A DNA stretch of 64,000 bases from Torreya grandis (taxonomy: Eukaryota; Streptophyta; Pinopsida; Cupressales; Taxaceae), in NCBI GenBank assembly GCA_037957365.1, contig JARHVA010006311.1, forward strand, positions 124,001 to 188,000, in the 5' to 3' direction. Below are positions 47,096-59,035 of the stretch, in pieces. The translations under genes and the position numbers were made by a program. Every line of letters begins with the position of its first letter. The first letter of the stretch is position 1. Below the pieces are notes generated by a model that did no database searches, was not told the origin of the DNA, and saw only the letters and a list, made by a program, of their open reading frames with translations.

Positions 47096-48523
47096 GTGTA
47101 TTTAGGGGATGATGAGCCTTGTAAAATAATTGGAAAAGGTAAAGTGCAGTTGAAAATGCAGAATGGTAACACATGGGTGTTGAGAGATGTGATGCATGTT
47201 CCTAGCTTGAAGAGAAATTTGATTTCTACAGGAAAGTTAGGGGATGAGGGTTGTACTGTAACTCTCATAGCAGAATCTTGGAAGGTGACCAAGGGAGCAC
47301 TTGTAATGGCTAGAGGTAAGAGAGTAGGTACTCTCTATTTGTGTAATTGTGTTACTAAGATTTCTCCTTCTGTATTATCCACTTCAGATGTGGATGCAAA
47401 ATTGTGGCACTCAAGGCTTGGCCACATGAGTGAGAAAGGGATGTCAATTCCTAAGTCCAAAGGTACGCTTTCATATTTAAAAGGCATAGATTTAGTGTTT
47501 AGTGAGCACTGTGTATTTGGAAAATAGAAAAAGGTTAGTTTTCTCAAGACTGGGTCTACTAGGAAGAGGCATAAGTTGCAACTTGTTCACACAGACGTGT
47601 GGGGACCGACTCAAGTTGCTTCCATTGGAGGATCATAGTACTATGTTTCGTTCATAGATGATGCTACAAGGAAGGTATGGATCTATTGTATTAGAAAGAA
47701 ATCTGATGTATTTGAGACTTTTAAGATTTGGAAAGCTATGGTTGAGAATGAAACATGCAAAAGATTGAAGTGCCTGAGATCTGACAATGGTGGTGAGTAC
47801 TGCAGCCACAAGTTTAGAGATTATTGTTATAAGCATGGAATCTGAAGGCAAAGGACGGTTCCAAGGACACCTCAGCAAAATGGAATTGCTGAAAGGATGA
47901 ACAGGACAATAATGGAGCGTGTAAGGTGTATGAGATTGCATGTTGGTTTGCCCTTATAGTTTTGGGCACAAGCTATTGACACTGCAATGTACCTGATTAA
48001 TAGAGGACCCTCTACAGCTCTGGATGGTGGAATTCCAGAAGAGACATGGACAGGTAAAAAGGTAGATCTCTCATATCTCAAAGTTTTTGGTTGTGAAGCC
48101 TTTGTGCATATTGATAAGTAAAATAGAAAAAAGCTGGATGCTAAGTCTATGAGATGCACGTTTATTGCCTATGGCTCAGATGATTTTGGTTTCAGACTAT
48201 GGAATCTAGAAACTAACAAAGTAATTAGGAGTCGTGATGTTGTTTTCAATAAAAGAGTGATGTATAGTGATCAGCTGAGGAAGCTGAATCAATATGGGCA
48301 GAGCAATGGAGAATTGGACGAGGTGACGGTCCAAAATGAGCTCACAAGAAAAATAAATAATCACTTGCAGGAAAACACAGAGATCGACATCGACAGGGTA
48401 AGAACTGACGTCGGTAGAATAGGAACCGATGTCGGTCATACAGAGACCGACGTCGGTAGGTCAGGAACTGACGTCGGTCAGGCAGAACCGACGTCGGCCA
48501 GTAACAGACCTAGAAGTGACTGA
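47096..48523 (+). pseudogene. Copia C integrase region plus TDVG linker, broken
   Basis: The pre-integrase block LWHSRLGHMSEKGM, HTDVWG and SDNGGE are present. The catalytic Glu is preserved (NGIAERMNRT), unlike in copies A and B. Stops lie at 47,525-47,527, 47,636-47,638 and 47,957-47,959 (each TAG for CAG), near 47,850 (TGA) and at 48,118-48,120 (TAA). From 48,149 the frame is open through the TDVG repeat to TGA 48,521-48,523, the stop shared with Copia B. Confidence 0.9.
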
Positions 48524-48540
48524 GGTTGGTCACTGTCAGA
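48381..48540 (+). repeat. GACGTCGG cluster in Copia C
   Basis: Seven or more copies of ACCGACGTCGGT-type units 21 bp apart. This is the least decayed of the three linker arrays. The encoded repeat reads TDVGRIG, TDVGHTE, TDVGRSG, TDVGQAE. Confidence 0.92.
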
Positions 48541-50218
48541 GAATTTGGGTGGACAGCGTGTTGTGGATGAGTCTCAGACGCCCATTAGGAGGTCAGAAAG
48601 AGTAAGTAAGCCTCTAATTCGATATTCTCCTTCATTATTTTATTTATTGCTAACTGATGGTGGAGAACCAGAGAGTTTTGAAGAAGCAATACAGGTGGAG
48701 TCCAAGGATTGGTGGGAGCTAGGCATGAAAGAGGAAATGGAGTCCTTAAGAGAGAACCAGACATGGGATTTGGTTGAGTTGCCAGCAGGAAAGAGGACAC
48801 TGAAGAATAGATGGACTTACAGATTGAAAGAAGGTGAGAATGGAAAGATGAGATATAATGCCAGGTTAGTAGTGAAAGGATTTGCACAGAAACCAGGTAT
48901 TGACTTTGGTGAGATTTTTTCTCCTGTTGTTAAAATGACTTCTATACAGACTATACTGTCTTTGGTTGCTATTGAGGATTTAAATCTTGAGCAGCTAGAT
49001 GTTAAGACAGTGTTTCTTCATGGAGATTTGGATGAAGAAATTTATATGGAATAGCCGGAAGGATTCGAGGTCAAAGGTAAGGAGAAGTTAGTGTGCAGAT
49101 TGAAGAAAAGCTTGTATGGCCTCAAGCAAGCTCCTAGGCAATGGTATTTAAAATTTGACAGGTTTATGACTGAGCATGGCTATAGTAGGTGTCAATCTGA
49201 CCATTGTGTGTATTTCAAGAGGTTGGATAATTGTAGATATATTATTCTATTGTTGTATGTAGATGATATGCTGGTTGCAGGATCACACATGCAAGATATC
49301 TCTGAGCTTAAGGTGAAAATAGCTCAAACGTTTGCTATGAAGGATTTGGGAGCAGCAAAGAAAATCCTTGGCATGAGCATCAAGAGAGACAGGAAAAATC
49401 ACAGATTGATATTGTCTCAAGAGGATTATGTGGACAAGGTGTTGAAATGGTTCAATATGCAGGATGCTAAACCGGTAAGCACACCTTTGGCTGGACATTT
49501 TAAGTTGAGTAAAGAACAATGTCCTAATTCACATGATTAGGTAGAGTACATGAGTAAGGTTCCATATTCTTCCGCAGTAGGGAGTTTAATGTATGTAATG
49601 GTTTGTACTAGACTGGATATTGCCCAAGCAGTGGGAGTTGTAAGTAAGTATATGGCCAATCCAAGTAAGGAACATTGGAAAGCAGTTCAATGGATCCTTA
49701 GATATCTAAGAGGAACCAGCAGTAAGCATTTGTGCTATGGAGGTTCAGATACTTCTCTACATGGTTATGTAGATTCAGATATGGCAGGTGATTTGGATGG
49801 TAGGAGGAGCACTACAGGATATGTTTTCACCGTAGGTGGAACGGCGGTTAGCTGGATATCTAAGTTGTAGAAGGTTGTTGCCTTGTCAACTACAGAAGCA
49901 GAGTATATTGTAGTCACAGAGGCTAGCAAAGAGATGATATGGATGACACGGTTCATGGATGAGCTTGGAAGGGAGCATGAGAGTTGCAGATTGTATAGTG
50001 ACAGTTAGAGTGTAATCCATTTGGCTAAGAATTGGGCCTTTCATTCAAGAACAAAGCACATACAGCTAAGGTACCATTTCATACGGAAGGTATTGGAAGA
50101 TGGTGAGTTGAAGCTAGAGAAAATCCATACAGATAGGAATCCTGCGGATATGTTAACCAAGCTAGTTACTACGGAGAAGTTGAATCTTCATTCAACTTCT
50201 GTTGGTCTTCATGATTGA
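48524..50218 (+). pseudogene. Copia C reverse transcriptase-RNase H, broken
   Basis: The RT frame is open from about 48,545 (GGQRVVDESQTPIRRSERV) to TAG at 49,052-49,054, through LEQLDVKTVFLHGDLDEEIY. It resumes from 49,091 with YVDD at 49,256-49,267. Further stops lie at 49,538-49,540, 49,868-49,870 (TAG for CAG) and about 50,006-50,008. RNase H (YVDSDMAGDLDGRRSTTG) and the C-terminal block RTKHIQLRYHFIRKVLEDGE are readable. The original stop is TGA 50,216-50,218, and the polypurine tract is at 50,278-50,290. It keeps the GTAAGTAAGTATATGG run that is 4 bp shorter in Copia B. Confidence 0.9.
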
Positions 50219-50290
50219 GTTGAAGATGGAGGAGCTAGAAGATGTTGCTATACAGGTACTGGTGTAGCTGTTTATCTCCAAGTGGGAGAT

Positions 50291-50989
50291 TGTTAGGGTG
50301 TGGAGCCTAAAAGCTTCACCCATGAGTGAATTTAACAGTTTCAGGTCTACACAGTCACCAGCGTCGGTCAGGAGCAACCGACATCGGTCAGGAGCAGTCA
50401 AAGGGATGTCAACGTTGGTAGGTAGACGGTCGACGTCGGTCACAGGCAAGCAGACAAGAATCGATGTCAGTTACCTGTGCGTCCAGAATCTATTTCTGAG
50501 GACAACACTGAGTGTTTGCATGATGAGTTTAAGTCTTAGTCTTAAACCCGCGTCTCTATTATTAGCAAGATTTTATTTAGAGCCCTTGTTCAAGAGGCAT
50601 AACTATTGGTTGTAAGTGCATGCACAAGTTTAATAATTCTATATGTAGGATTAGATCTTCTTAGCTTATTGTAGAAGTAGACAATTGTAATGTTAAAGAA
50701 CAATATAGAGTGTTGAATCAATCCAGGCTTGTTGGAATTGATTGTACTTGAGAGAGATAGCTCTTGAGGGAAAGAGATCTAGTGTGAGATCTTGTGCATC
50801 TAAGAGAGGTGTGGAAGAAAGGTGTTTCTTCAATTGTATTCCTTCTGTAAAGAGTTTAATACAAGTTTTCAGGGTGGTTTCTTATATCTCTTGTTCTTGC
50901 TATTATTTGTTTCTAGTTACTTGTCTATCTGATTTATTTTCGTGTTTATTGCTTTCATAAGTGTAATCATTGTTGGTTGATCCCCAACA
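50291..50989 (+). repeat. Copia LTR3 (699 bp)
   Basis: The same length and edges as LTR2. The GACGTCGG cluster is at 50,354-50,475. It is followed by AGTGGTATCAAAGC, a decayed primer site, and then at 51,007 by the LTR of an unrelated element. Confidence 0.95.
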
Positions 50990-51006
50990 AGTGGTATCAA
51001 AGCTTA

Positions 51007-51791
51007 TGTTGTAAAAATAGATAATAACATCTTTCTCCATATTTTGTGGAAAATTGAGATAAGCTAGACTATCTAAGTTGTTATGTTTCTCTCCATATTT
51101 GGTGGAGAGCATCTAGGATTGTTATTCCTAAATAAGGAGTTGGTTGGAAGCATGAGATTATAAATGCAACCTTTCACACCATTATAATCAATCTTAGTTA
51201 TCAATAATACATTCTAAAGCTTTGTGACATAAATCAAATGTTTTGATTAAAATCCTCTTCTGATGAGTGAGCTAGCCACTCATTCCAAAGAAGATGGATA
51301 AATGTTGTTTTTTTTTTTTTTAAAAATTTATTACGTAATTATGTTTTTGAATAGTTATTATTTATTTTTCATGTAAGCATTTATTTTGTGTAGATTTTAT
51401 TGTAAACTTGTGGGTATTTTTTGTGTTTATCATTTAGTTTTAGTTCAACAATTTACTTTCCTTTATTTTCAATTGAACAATCTACTTTCATGTAAGTGTG
51501 ATTTAATTTTTGCAAGTGTGTTTTTACATTTCTACAAGTGTGATTTACTTTTTTGCAAAGAGTGGTATAATTTAATTTTTTCAAGTGTGATTTGCTTTTC
51601 TGCAAAGTATGGTATGATTTACTTTCCTACAAGTGTGCTTTTCAATTCCTGCAAGTATGCTTTTCAATTCCTTCAAGTGTGGAATGTGGTAGAAGAGATC
51701 GGTTGCTAAATGATCTCTTTCTCATATTGTATATAGCTTTAGACACCAGCCTTAAATTGACATTATTAAATGATGAATTGATGACTCATCA
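51007..51791 (+). repeat. 5' LTR of the non-autonomous gypsy element (785 bp)
   Basis: It begins TGTTGTAAA and ends ACTCATCA. It is colinear with 56,030-56,757 (shared TCTCCATATTT, GGAGTTGGTTG and CAACCTTCCACACC-like blocks). The latter half carries TTTCAAGTGTGATTTACTTT-like short repeats. Confidence 0.88.
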
Positions 51792-54700
51792 TTTTTGGCA
51801 CTGTTGCTGGGGACACGGTGTTATTAGGAGATTTAGAATTTCTTAAGAGAATTGTCTAGTGGTAGTAGATAAACAAGTTCCTAGTGGGAGGAATTGTCTC
51901 TTTACAAATTTTATGATAGAAGATACTTAGTTAATGATTTCTTTAGAATTTATTTTCCTACAAAATTGATTAAAATTTACTTTCTTGCAACATAGATTAG
52001 AGTTTATTTCTACAATTAGCTTTAGAAATTTTAATTTTATGCAAAACCCCCCATGCCATACTAATGATGTTGTGTATAGAATAAAAACTACCAATACCAT
52101 ATGAAAGGATTTAAATGTTGATGCAGGTTGGAAGAAAAAAATGATGATCTAAAATAGCGTAAAAGATTAAAAAAATTGGGCTAAATTTTTGCAGTTGTTC
52201 ACAAAGAGGAATATGAAATTTATGCCCCTGTGCCTAACATGCCTATTGAAGCATTAATCTCCCTATTTGAGGAAAATAATTGAGATCGACTATATGAAAG
52301 ATAAAATATAGTTGCATTTTTTTTGAAACTATCAACAAAGGATCACATAATTTTTAGATCATGCCAGAAGTGAATTTGATTTTTGATGGAAAAAAAGTAA
52401 CATTGATTTGCATAATTATTGGAATATCATGCAATAAATTTGGCATCCAGATTCTGCATGGAAAAATAAATGTATTTAAATATTCAAGTTAATCGTTGAT
52501 TTTCTTGAATAAATCACTACTTTTTAGCATGAAAAATTGTTGCTCATACATTAGAAAACTATAATTTCTATTTTCTCTTTAATTTATTACTAATTTGGTG
52601 CAACATTTTTCATAATTCTTTTCAACCTATAGTAATGAAGTCTTATAGGAATTAGAAATATATTTGCCTTGCATGCAAAGAAATAATGTTTTCTAAGAAT
52701 AGCCACAACCTCAAACACTTAAAAAATTATTTTAATTTCATCTTCATGCTGGGTGTTTATTTTTTTTCTATGTTTAAATATTAGTTTGCATGGATAAGTC
52801 TAGTTCATTATTAAATAAATTAAAAAAAATCAGTTTGCATGGATAGTGAAATCTAGAAAATTAAAAAAATAAAAATAAAACGGTTTGCATGGATCATTAA
52901 TAAATAAATATAAATAACAAAAAAAAAATCGAGAAAAGACCAAATTATATAAGATAGTTTTTTGATAAGGGTGTGAAATGTTAGATTATGTTAACCATGT
53001 AGTTGATCGAAGTATGAAATCATGCAATTAATCATTCTATTTTGAGTGCGTTAAATGGGTGGTATTAACAATTTATAGGAAGTTGTAACACAACAGAAAG
53101 ATTTCATTTTTTCTTCAACAATAAGGGATTTTATGAGTAGAAAAAAAATAAACTGGTCTTGGCTTCGAAGGGCTATGCAAAATAATCAGTTATGTTTTCA
53201 TGTACTCTATTTTATTTCTAGTTTGGTATTTTCATATCATTTCTCCATTATCTACTATGCATACAAATTATAGGTCATTGTATATTCCTTCCATCCATGC
53301 ATTATCATTTAAGGTATGTTAGATTTTTATAAAATTAATAACTAGTTTTAGCTAAAGATTTTTAAATATCTATCATTATCCCTGTGCATATCAAAGTTAG
53401 ACTTTCCTACGCAGGCTGTAAATAAAAAGATTTGATGATATTTATCTTCATTCCATTATATCCAATAGTCAAATCCATATGCACCAATCATAATAATAGA
53501 ACTTATCTGAGGGAGTTCTTGTTTTCATAATAAAAATTCATTAGAATTTTTGAACCATCAATCATTCCTAAATAGGCTAAAATACATTCATTCATGTGTT
53601 TTTAAATGTTCTTTTCATTCTTCATGTTATTGAAATTTATAATTATTTGATGTGGCTAATACTATGCTAATCTAAATTTTTTTTGTGATTTTAAGTTCTT
53701 GCAATATAATTTCACGAAGATAAATCAATAAGAAGCTTTTAAGGCAGAATAGAGGAACACAAACTTGCTTCATCACAAGGATGGATTCTCTCACAGGATT
53801 GTTCCTTAATGAAAGAGATCAAAGGAGAAAAATTAATAGGAAAGAGTTTAAATGGAAAAGAATCACCTACATGCCTACACCTTTGTGTATATAGACTCAA
53901 AGTTTAGAGATTATGGAGCCATTTGAGAATATCTAAATAGCTCAATTTTTATCCATAGCTTCATCAAGTACCTAAAACTTTATCCTAAGAGAATAGCAGA
54001 ACCAACAATGATCTTCCACCAATGATTGGTCATCAATACATAGACCAATGATGATGAATGACAAATATGTATAAAATTTACTTATACTTTTGAAAATAGT
54101 ATGAGGATGTATATAGTCTATTGCTAACATTTTATCTATCATCATTTCTGTATATACATTAAAAAATAATGAAAACCCTCAGACATTGTTAGAAATATTG
54201 GTTTGAAAACTAACTTGTTGGCAAGCTAAGTACTAGAAAAATGAGCTTTGACTAGAAAATTAGTTTTACTGGCTAGTCAAGGGAAAAAAAATGAAAAAAG
54301 TTGAAAACTAACAATGATTATTTTTCTCACCTACAATAAATACTTGGTTGTTGACTTTTTATGCTCTCATTTTTATCATTTTTTGGGATTCCATTCTTCA
54401 AACATCTTTTTCAATATGCTCCATGGGTTTGACATCAAGAAAGACATGATGAACTGAAGTTGTGCCAAGGTATCTAGTTTATTTTATTTCACTTTTAAAT
54501 TTATTTGTAAGTTTTGTTATTACATAAATATCCATTTTTTTTTTCGATAAGGAGGACAAATCAAATATCCCCACACTTCATACATATTTAAACTGGCGTT
54601 AATAAAGACATGCATGGGATTAGGTGTGGGATAGAAGGAGAAAGAAAATAGTCTCAGTAATAAATAAAGAATGGGGATTATTAAAATCAAATTAATGACT

Positions 54701-56029
54701 TTGATAATGGTATATGTTTTTCAAAATTATTCAAAAATTTCAAGCATCAAAATTTATTTTATGCCAAAAATTATTTTGTGGTCAAAAGAGAGTTATGTAG
54801 ACACAACAGAAAATTCTCAACACATGAACCTACTCTCACCTCATTTTTTTTATAAAAAAACAGAGCAGCATGAGAATTCCACACAAGAACCTATGTCAAA
54901 GAGAAATCAAGGATTGAAGGAAAATTTTCACACAAGAACCTATCCTTGACAAATGTATTTTATTGACCAAATTCATTGAAAATTTTTGCTTATGAAATCC
55001 AAGAGGAATCTACAAGATAAAAATCATTTTACTCATGCAAAGTCAAATCTAGAAAGCCTATTAAAATTTGAGAAAATCTGACTCATGCATTTGTATTCTA
55101 AATAATTTTCTGATAAAAGAATGGCATGTATGAGGACATGCATGAGGTTAAGTATGAGAGAAATGATAAGACCATAAAATGGATCTTTATATCCATGAAA
55201 TAACATCTTTTTTATTTGCATAAGAAGTGGATCTAAGTGTATTTTCTGAACTTATGATTTATTTAGAATGAAATAGAGAACTATGTCTTGATTATTTCTT
55301 TATAGATTGTTGTTTTCTTGTTTGTTGATTATTGTTCCTAAATCTCTAAAAAAAGTTATTAATGTGTATATGTGTAGCCTAAATAATCTATATTATACAT
55401 GAGCATGAGGTACCAACCAAATATCATCTTTGAGGTGAGTTATAGGTACTGTAGATATATCTATGACTCACATAGTCTAGTTATGGACTCGTCCAAATTT
55501 ACTATGGACTCACTCAGTTTATATCTATGGACTTAGCTAGTAGCTCTACATCCATGTAGTTCATTGATTGAAGACCAATTCAAAACATCAAATGTCAAAG
55601 GAGCCATCATAGTCATCAATAGTTTGAAGAATGCAACTTGAAAAAAAATTATGAACTCTACAGGGTTTGAAATCTACGGACCCTACAGGTCTGAAATCTA
55701 CAGACTCTACAAGTTTTGAAATCTACAAATTCTACATGTTTTGAAATCTACAGATTTTGTAGGTCTAAAATATATGGAATCTATAGGTTATAAAATCTAT
55801 GAAGCCTACAAGTTTGAAATATATGGACTCTACAGGTTCTAAAATCTATAGACTCTGTAGGTTCTAAAATCTATGGACTCTATAGGGTTTAAAATCTACA
55901 GACTCTATAGGTATATATATAGACTGTGCAAGCATATCTATGAACTATTTCAAGATTATATCTAAATTTAGATTTATATAATTTTATTTCATAAATAATT
56001 CTCTTAATATTTCATGAAGATTGAGATTA
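51792..56029 (+). other. Interior of the non-autonomous gypsy element, no genes
   Basis: Apart from the PBS and the minisatellite, this 4.2 kb is AT-rich and non-coding. A short protein-like remnant (VHKEEYEIYAPVPNMPIEALISLF) near 52,200-52,270 may be a Gag trace. Confidence 0.5.
55651..55917 (+). repeat. 24-25-bp minisatellite, about 10 units
   Basis: Units of the form CTACAGACTCTACAGGTTTGAAAT follow head to tail with 24-25-bp spacing and moderate divergence (CTATGGACTCTATAGG, ATATGGAATCTATAGG). Looser ATGGACTC motifs precede it at 55,440-55,560. The same unit appears inverted at 3,888-4,045. Confidence 0.85.
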
Positions 56030-56757
56030 TGTTGTAAATAGATAATAACGTCTCTCTCCATATTTTGTGGAAGATTGAGATAAGCTAGAATATCTAAGTT
56101 GTTATGTTTCTCTCCATATTTGGTAAAGAACATATAGGATTGTTATTCCTAAATAAGGAGTTGGTTGAAAGCATGAGATTATAAATGCAACCTTCCACAC
56201 CATTATAATCAATCTTGGTTATCAATAATACATTCTGAAGTTTTGTGACATAAATAAAGTGTTCTGATTAAAATCTTCTTCTGAGAAATGAGCTGACCAC
56301 TCATTCCAAACAAGATGGATAAATGTAATTTTATTTATTTCTTTATTATGTAATTATGTTTTTGAATTTTTATTATTTATTTTTCATGTAAACATTTATT
56401 TTATGTAAATTTTATTGTGAACTTGTAGGTATTTTTTGTGTTTATCATTTATTTTCAATTTAACAATTTACTTTCCTTTATTTTCAATTTAGAGATCTAC
56501 TTTCATTTAAGTGTGATTTAATTTCTACAACTGTGCTTTTCCATTTCTAAAAGTGTGATTTAATTTTTACAAGTGTGATTTACTTTTTTGCAAAGTGTGG
56601 TGTGATTTACTTTCTTGCAAGTGTGTTTTTCAAATTTTGCAAGTGTGGAGTGTGGTAGAAGAGATCAGTTTCTAAAATATCTCTTTCTCCTATTATATAT
56701 AGCCTTGGAAACTAGCCATGGATTAACATTATTAAATGATGAATTGATGACTTATCA
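56030..56757 (+). repeat. 3' LTR of the non-autonomous gypsy element (728 bp)
   Basis: It starts TGTTGTAAATAG and ends ACTTATCA. It is about 57 bp shorter than the 5' LTR, mainly through lost short-repeat units, so the insertion is old. Confidence 0.85.
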
Positions 56758-56799
56758 CACCATAGGTGCAGTATGGCACCAAAAGTGTGTGAATGGTAT

Positions 56800-57700
56800 A
56801 AGAGATAATCAATATGAAGAAGAAGGCATATCCAATTGAGGGAGTTAGCATTATTAAGGTTGACCCTAAGGCACTTGCCAAGATGTCATATAGAGAAATG
56901 TATTTTCCCCTTGAGGTCTTAGTGGGGGAAACTTAGGTGTCCTTCACACACACCTATAGTTTGAAATAATATAACCACTGCACGTTGAACAATGTGAAGG
57001 AGCTCAACCAAGACCGTATGGTTGATAAAAGAGTAAATATGGAGGTAGGCATGGCACTATTTGATGTTTCCATCCAAGACAGGTTTACAACCACTGGTAC
57101 AACCCAAATATATGAGTTACCATGTTTTGGCATGATAGAATAACTCATGCAATTCCTCCTCTCATACATCTATAGAGTTCACTATGACTTCATAGGGAGG
57201 TACATGCAGATATCAAAGTGCCTCATCAACAAAATCATCGATCTCTTAGGCTCAGACACAGACATCCATATGACGATGGAGAATGATGTAGAAGTAGAAA
57301 GGGTTACAAAACTCCTTGGTTATTACAAAATAAGTTTTGTATTCCTAATCAAGGACATAAAGGACCTTGGCATGAGGGCCATGGCATGCTTCATGAGATT
57401 CAAGGTATGCCCTAATATATGGTGGATGGACATTAGTAAGTCTTACTTGTGCATCGCACACCACATGGTACAAGGGGTCAAGTTCAACATTATAAAATTC
57501 ATTACTGAAGAGATGGTGAAGAATGTGTTGGAGTTTCAAAAGGTATGAGAGAACTTCAAGTGGGGTTCGATGTTAATATTTATAGTAATTGAGGATATCA
57601 ACATTCCTAATGGAGATGAAAAAAATCTTTGGGTCTTCCCATTATACAAAGACTCTCTAGCATTAAAGTACTAGGACTTCAACTGTCCACCCACCTTCTC
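56800..57700 (+). pseudogene. Degenerate protein-coding relic, family unknown
   Basis: The plus strand is coding-like for about 900 bp. The best piece is 57,147-57,548 (133 codons: LINKIIDLLGSDTDIHM, then FMRFKVCPNIWWMDISKS, then ITEEMVKNVLEFQKV). It continues past the stop as NFKWGSMLIF...IEDINIP. An upstream stretch in other frames includes DPKALAKMSYREMYFPLEV-like sequence. I do not recognise the family. The position beside an Athila-type LTR suggests a retroelement ORF, but that is inference. Confidence 0.35.
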
Positions 57701-59035
57701 CCAAAAAATATAAGACATGGGTGTTAGGGTGGTGTCATCAATACATTAAGGTGTTTGTGATAGAATGGTGCATCCAACATGAGCTCCCCTAGCATATGTT
57801 TGTTATTGTAACCTTCACCATCATGCAACATTTATGTTCAAACTACATGATATTATGTAACATTTTTAATTGAGTTTGAAATTAGTACATATTTCATGTG
57901 ATATTGTACACTAGAGGCCCATATCATACACATTCCACAATGATGTTAATGTGGAGGTAATACATTGAGGTTATGGATTTCATCTTTTTTTATTTTGTTA
58001 CGATAGAAGTGAGTATCAAAGATTTTATAAATTGCATACCACATGGGTGCATATGGGGGCATCATTCATGATACAATGTGAATGCCATGGTAGAGAAGCC
58101 ACCAATTGAGAAAAAGGTGGTCAATTGGCGATTGGCCCTAGGTGGCAGGGAGAATTGGTAGGTTTAATTCTAAAGCATTAAGGGATGCCCACATTGTACA
58201 CTTAAAAGGAGGATTTACACTAGAAATAAAAATAAAACACTTATCCAAAAGGATCCCAAAAATTAAATACACATAAATATATACATATATAGAAATTAAG
58301 AAAAAAATACCAGGATTGTAGAAAAAAGAAAGGAACCATACAAATTTGTACTGAGAATTGTAATGGCCTCATAGAAATATGTTATTGTCCAAATGCCACA
58401 CCATAAATGTCTATTGAGTTACTCACATAACACCTATTGAGTTTCCTAGCCTAACATGTATTACAATTTATGGTGGGCACCAGGAGTCCTAGACGACCTC
58501 GCCTCTACAAAAACCACTGATGATTGCAATCTAGTCTAAGTCTTGAAGATAGATCAAATGTCAAAGCACCACGTCTTTCAATCAATAGTAATTTGGGCTC
58601 GTGGGGGAGCATGCAGTTATCCTTGAAGTCTATGAGACCCAAAGACCCAGGATGCTACCACATGGTGACATCTTATACATTCAAAGTGTAGAAGAAGTAA
58701 TAGATAGTCCAAGCCGCTGGGAGGCCTAGATTCAACACAATCATGCCATGTAGCAAAGAGTGGAGATGGCTATAAATAAGTTGTGATGCTTCCACCTCCT
58801 CTCCTCCTAATAAATTAACCTCTTCCCCATGTGAAGTATTAAGTTGCAATAAAAGCACTTCCTTCTATTTGACATAGGGCACTAGGCACTAAGCACCAGG
58901 TTGTTTTCCCAAACCATATCTTACTAAACAATCCCTTCCAATGTTACTTGAACCTTTAGGCCAATTGATAGAATAAATTTCAAAAGTGAACCATATAATG
59001 ATACATTTATAATGAAACTGAGTTTTCTTAGAAAT
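57701..59035. other. Spacer with a faint minus-strand coding trace
   Basis: From about 58,860 to 58,480 the minus strand reads protein-like fragments (HLHSLLHGMIVLNLGLPAAW, then LIDFKDNCMLPHEPKLLLIE) with stops between. No family is recognised. The rest holds nothing. Confidence 0.3.

Larger units (their letters stand above)
40674..50989 (+). mobile_element. Tandem Copia B-C array: LTR-internal-LTR-internal-LTR
   Basis: Two interiors of the Copia A family share a central LTR. The order is LTR1 fragment (40,674-41,103), interior B, LTR2 (45,347-46,045), interior C, LTR3 (50,291-50,989). This is the expected product of unequal homologous recombination between LTRs of sister elements. The left LTR lacks its first ~269 bp. 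On the right, LTR3 is followed by a PBS remnant (AGTGGTATCAAAGC, 50,990-51,003), implying that a third interior once followed. Both interiors carry many stops. Confidence 0.9.
51007..56757 (+). mobile_element. Non-autonomous (LARD-like) Ty3/gypsy element with Asp-type PBS
   Basis: Direct LTRs with TG...CA ends enclose about 4.2 kb. A primer site, TGGCACTGTTGCTGGGGA, lies at 51,796-51,813. It closely resembles the TGGCGCCGTTGCCGGGGA Asp-tRNA site typical of Athila-type gypsy elements. The interior has no gag, integrase or RT frame, only scattered short ones, plus a 24-25-bp minisatellite before the 3' LTR. The flanks (GCTTA and CACCA) do not match, so no target duplication is visible; later rearrangement is likely. 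Confidence 0.75.
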
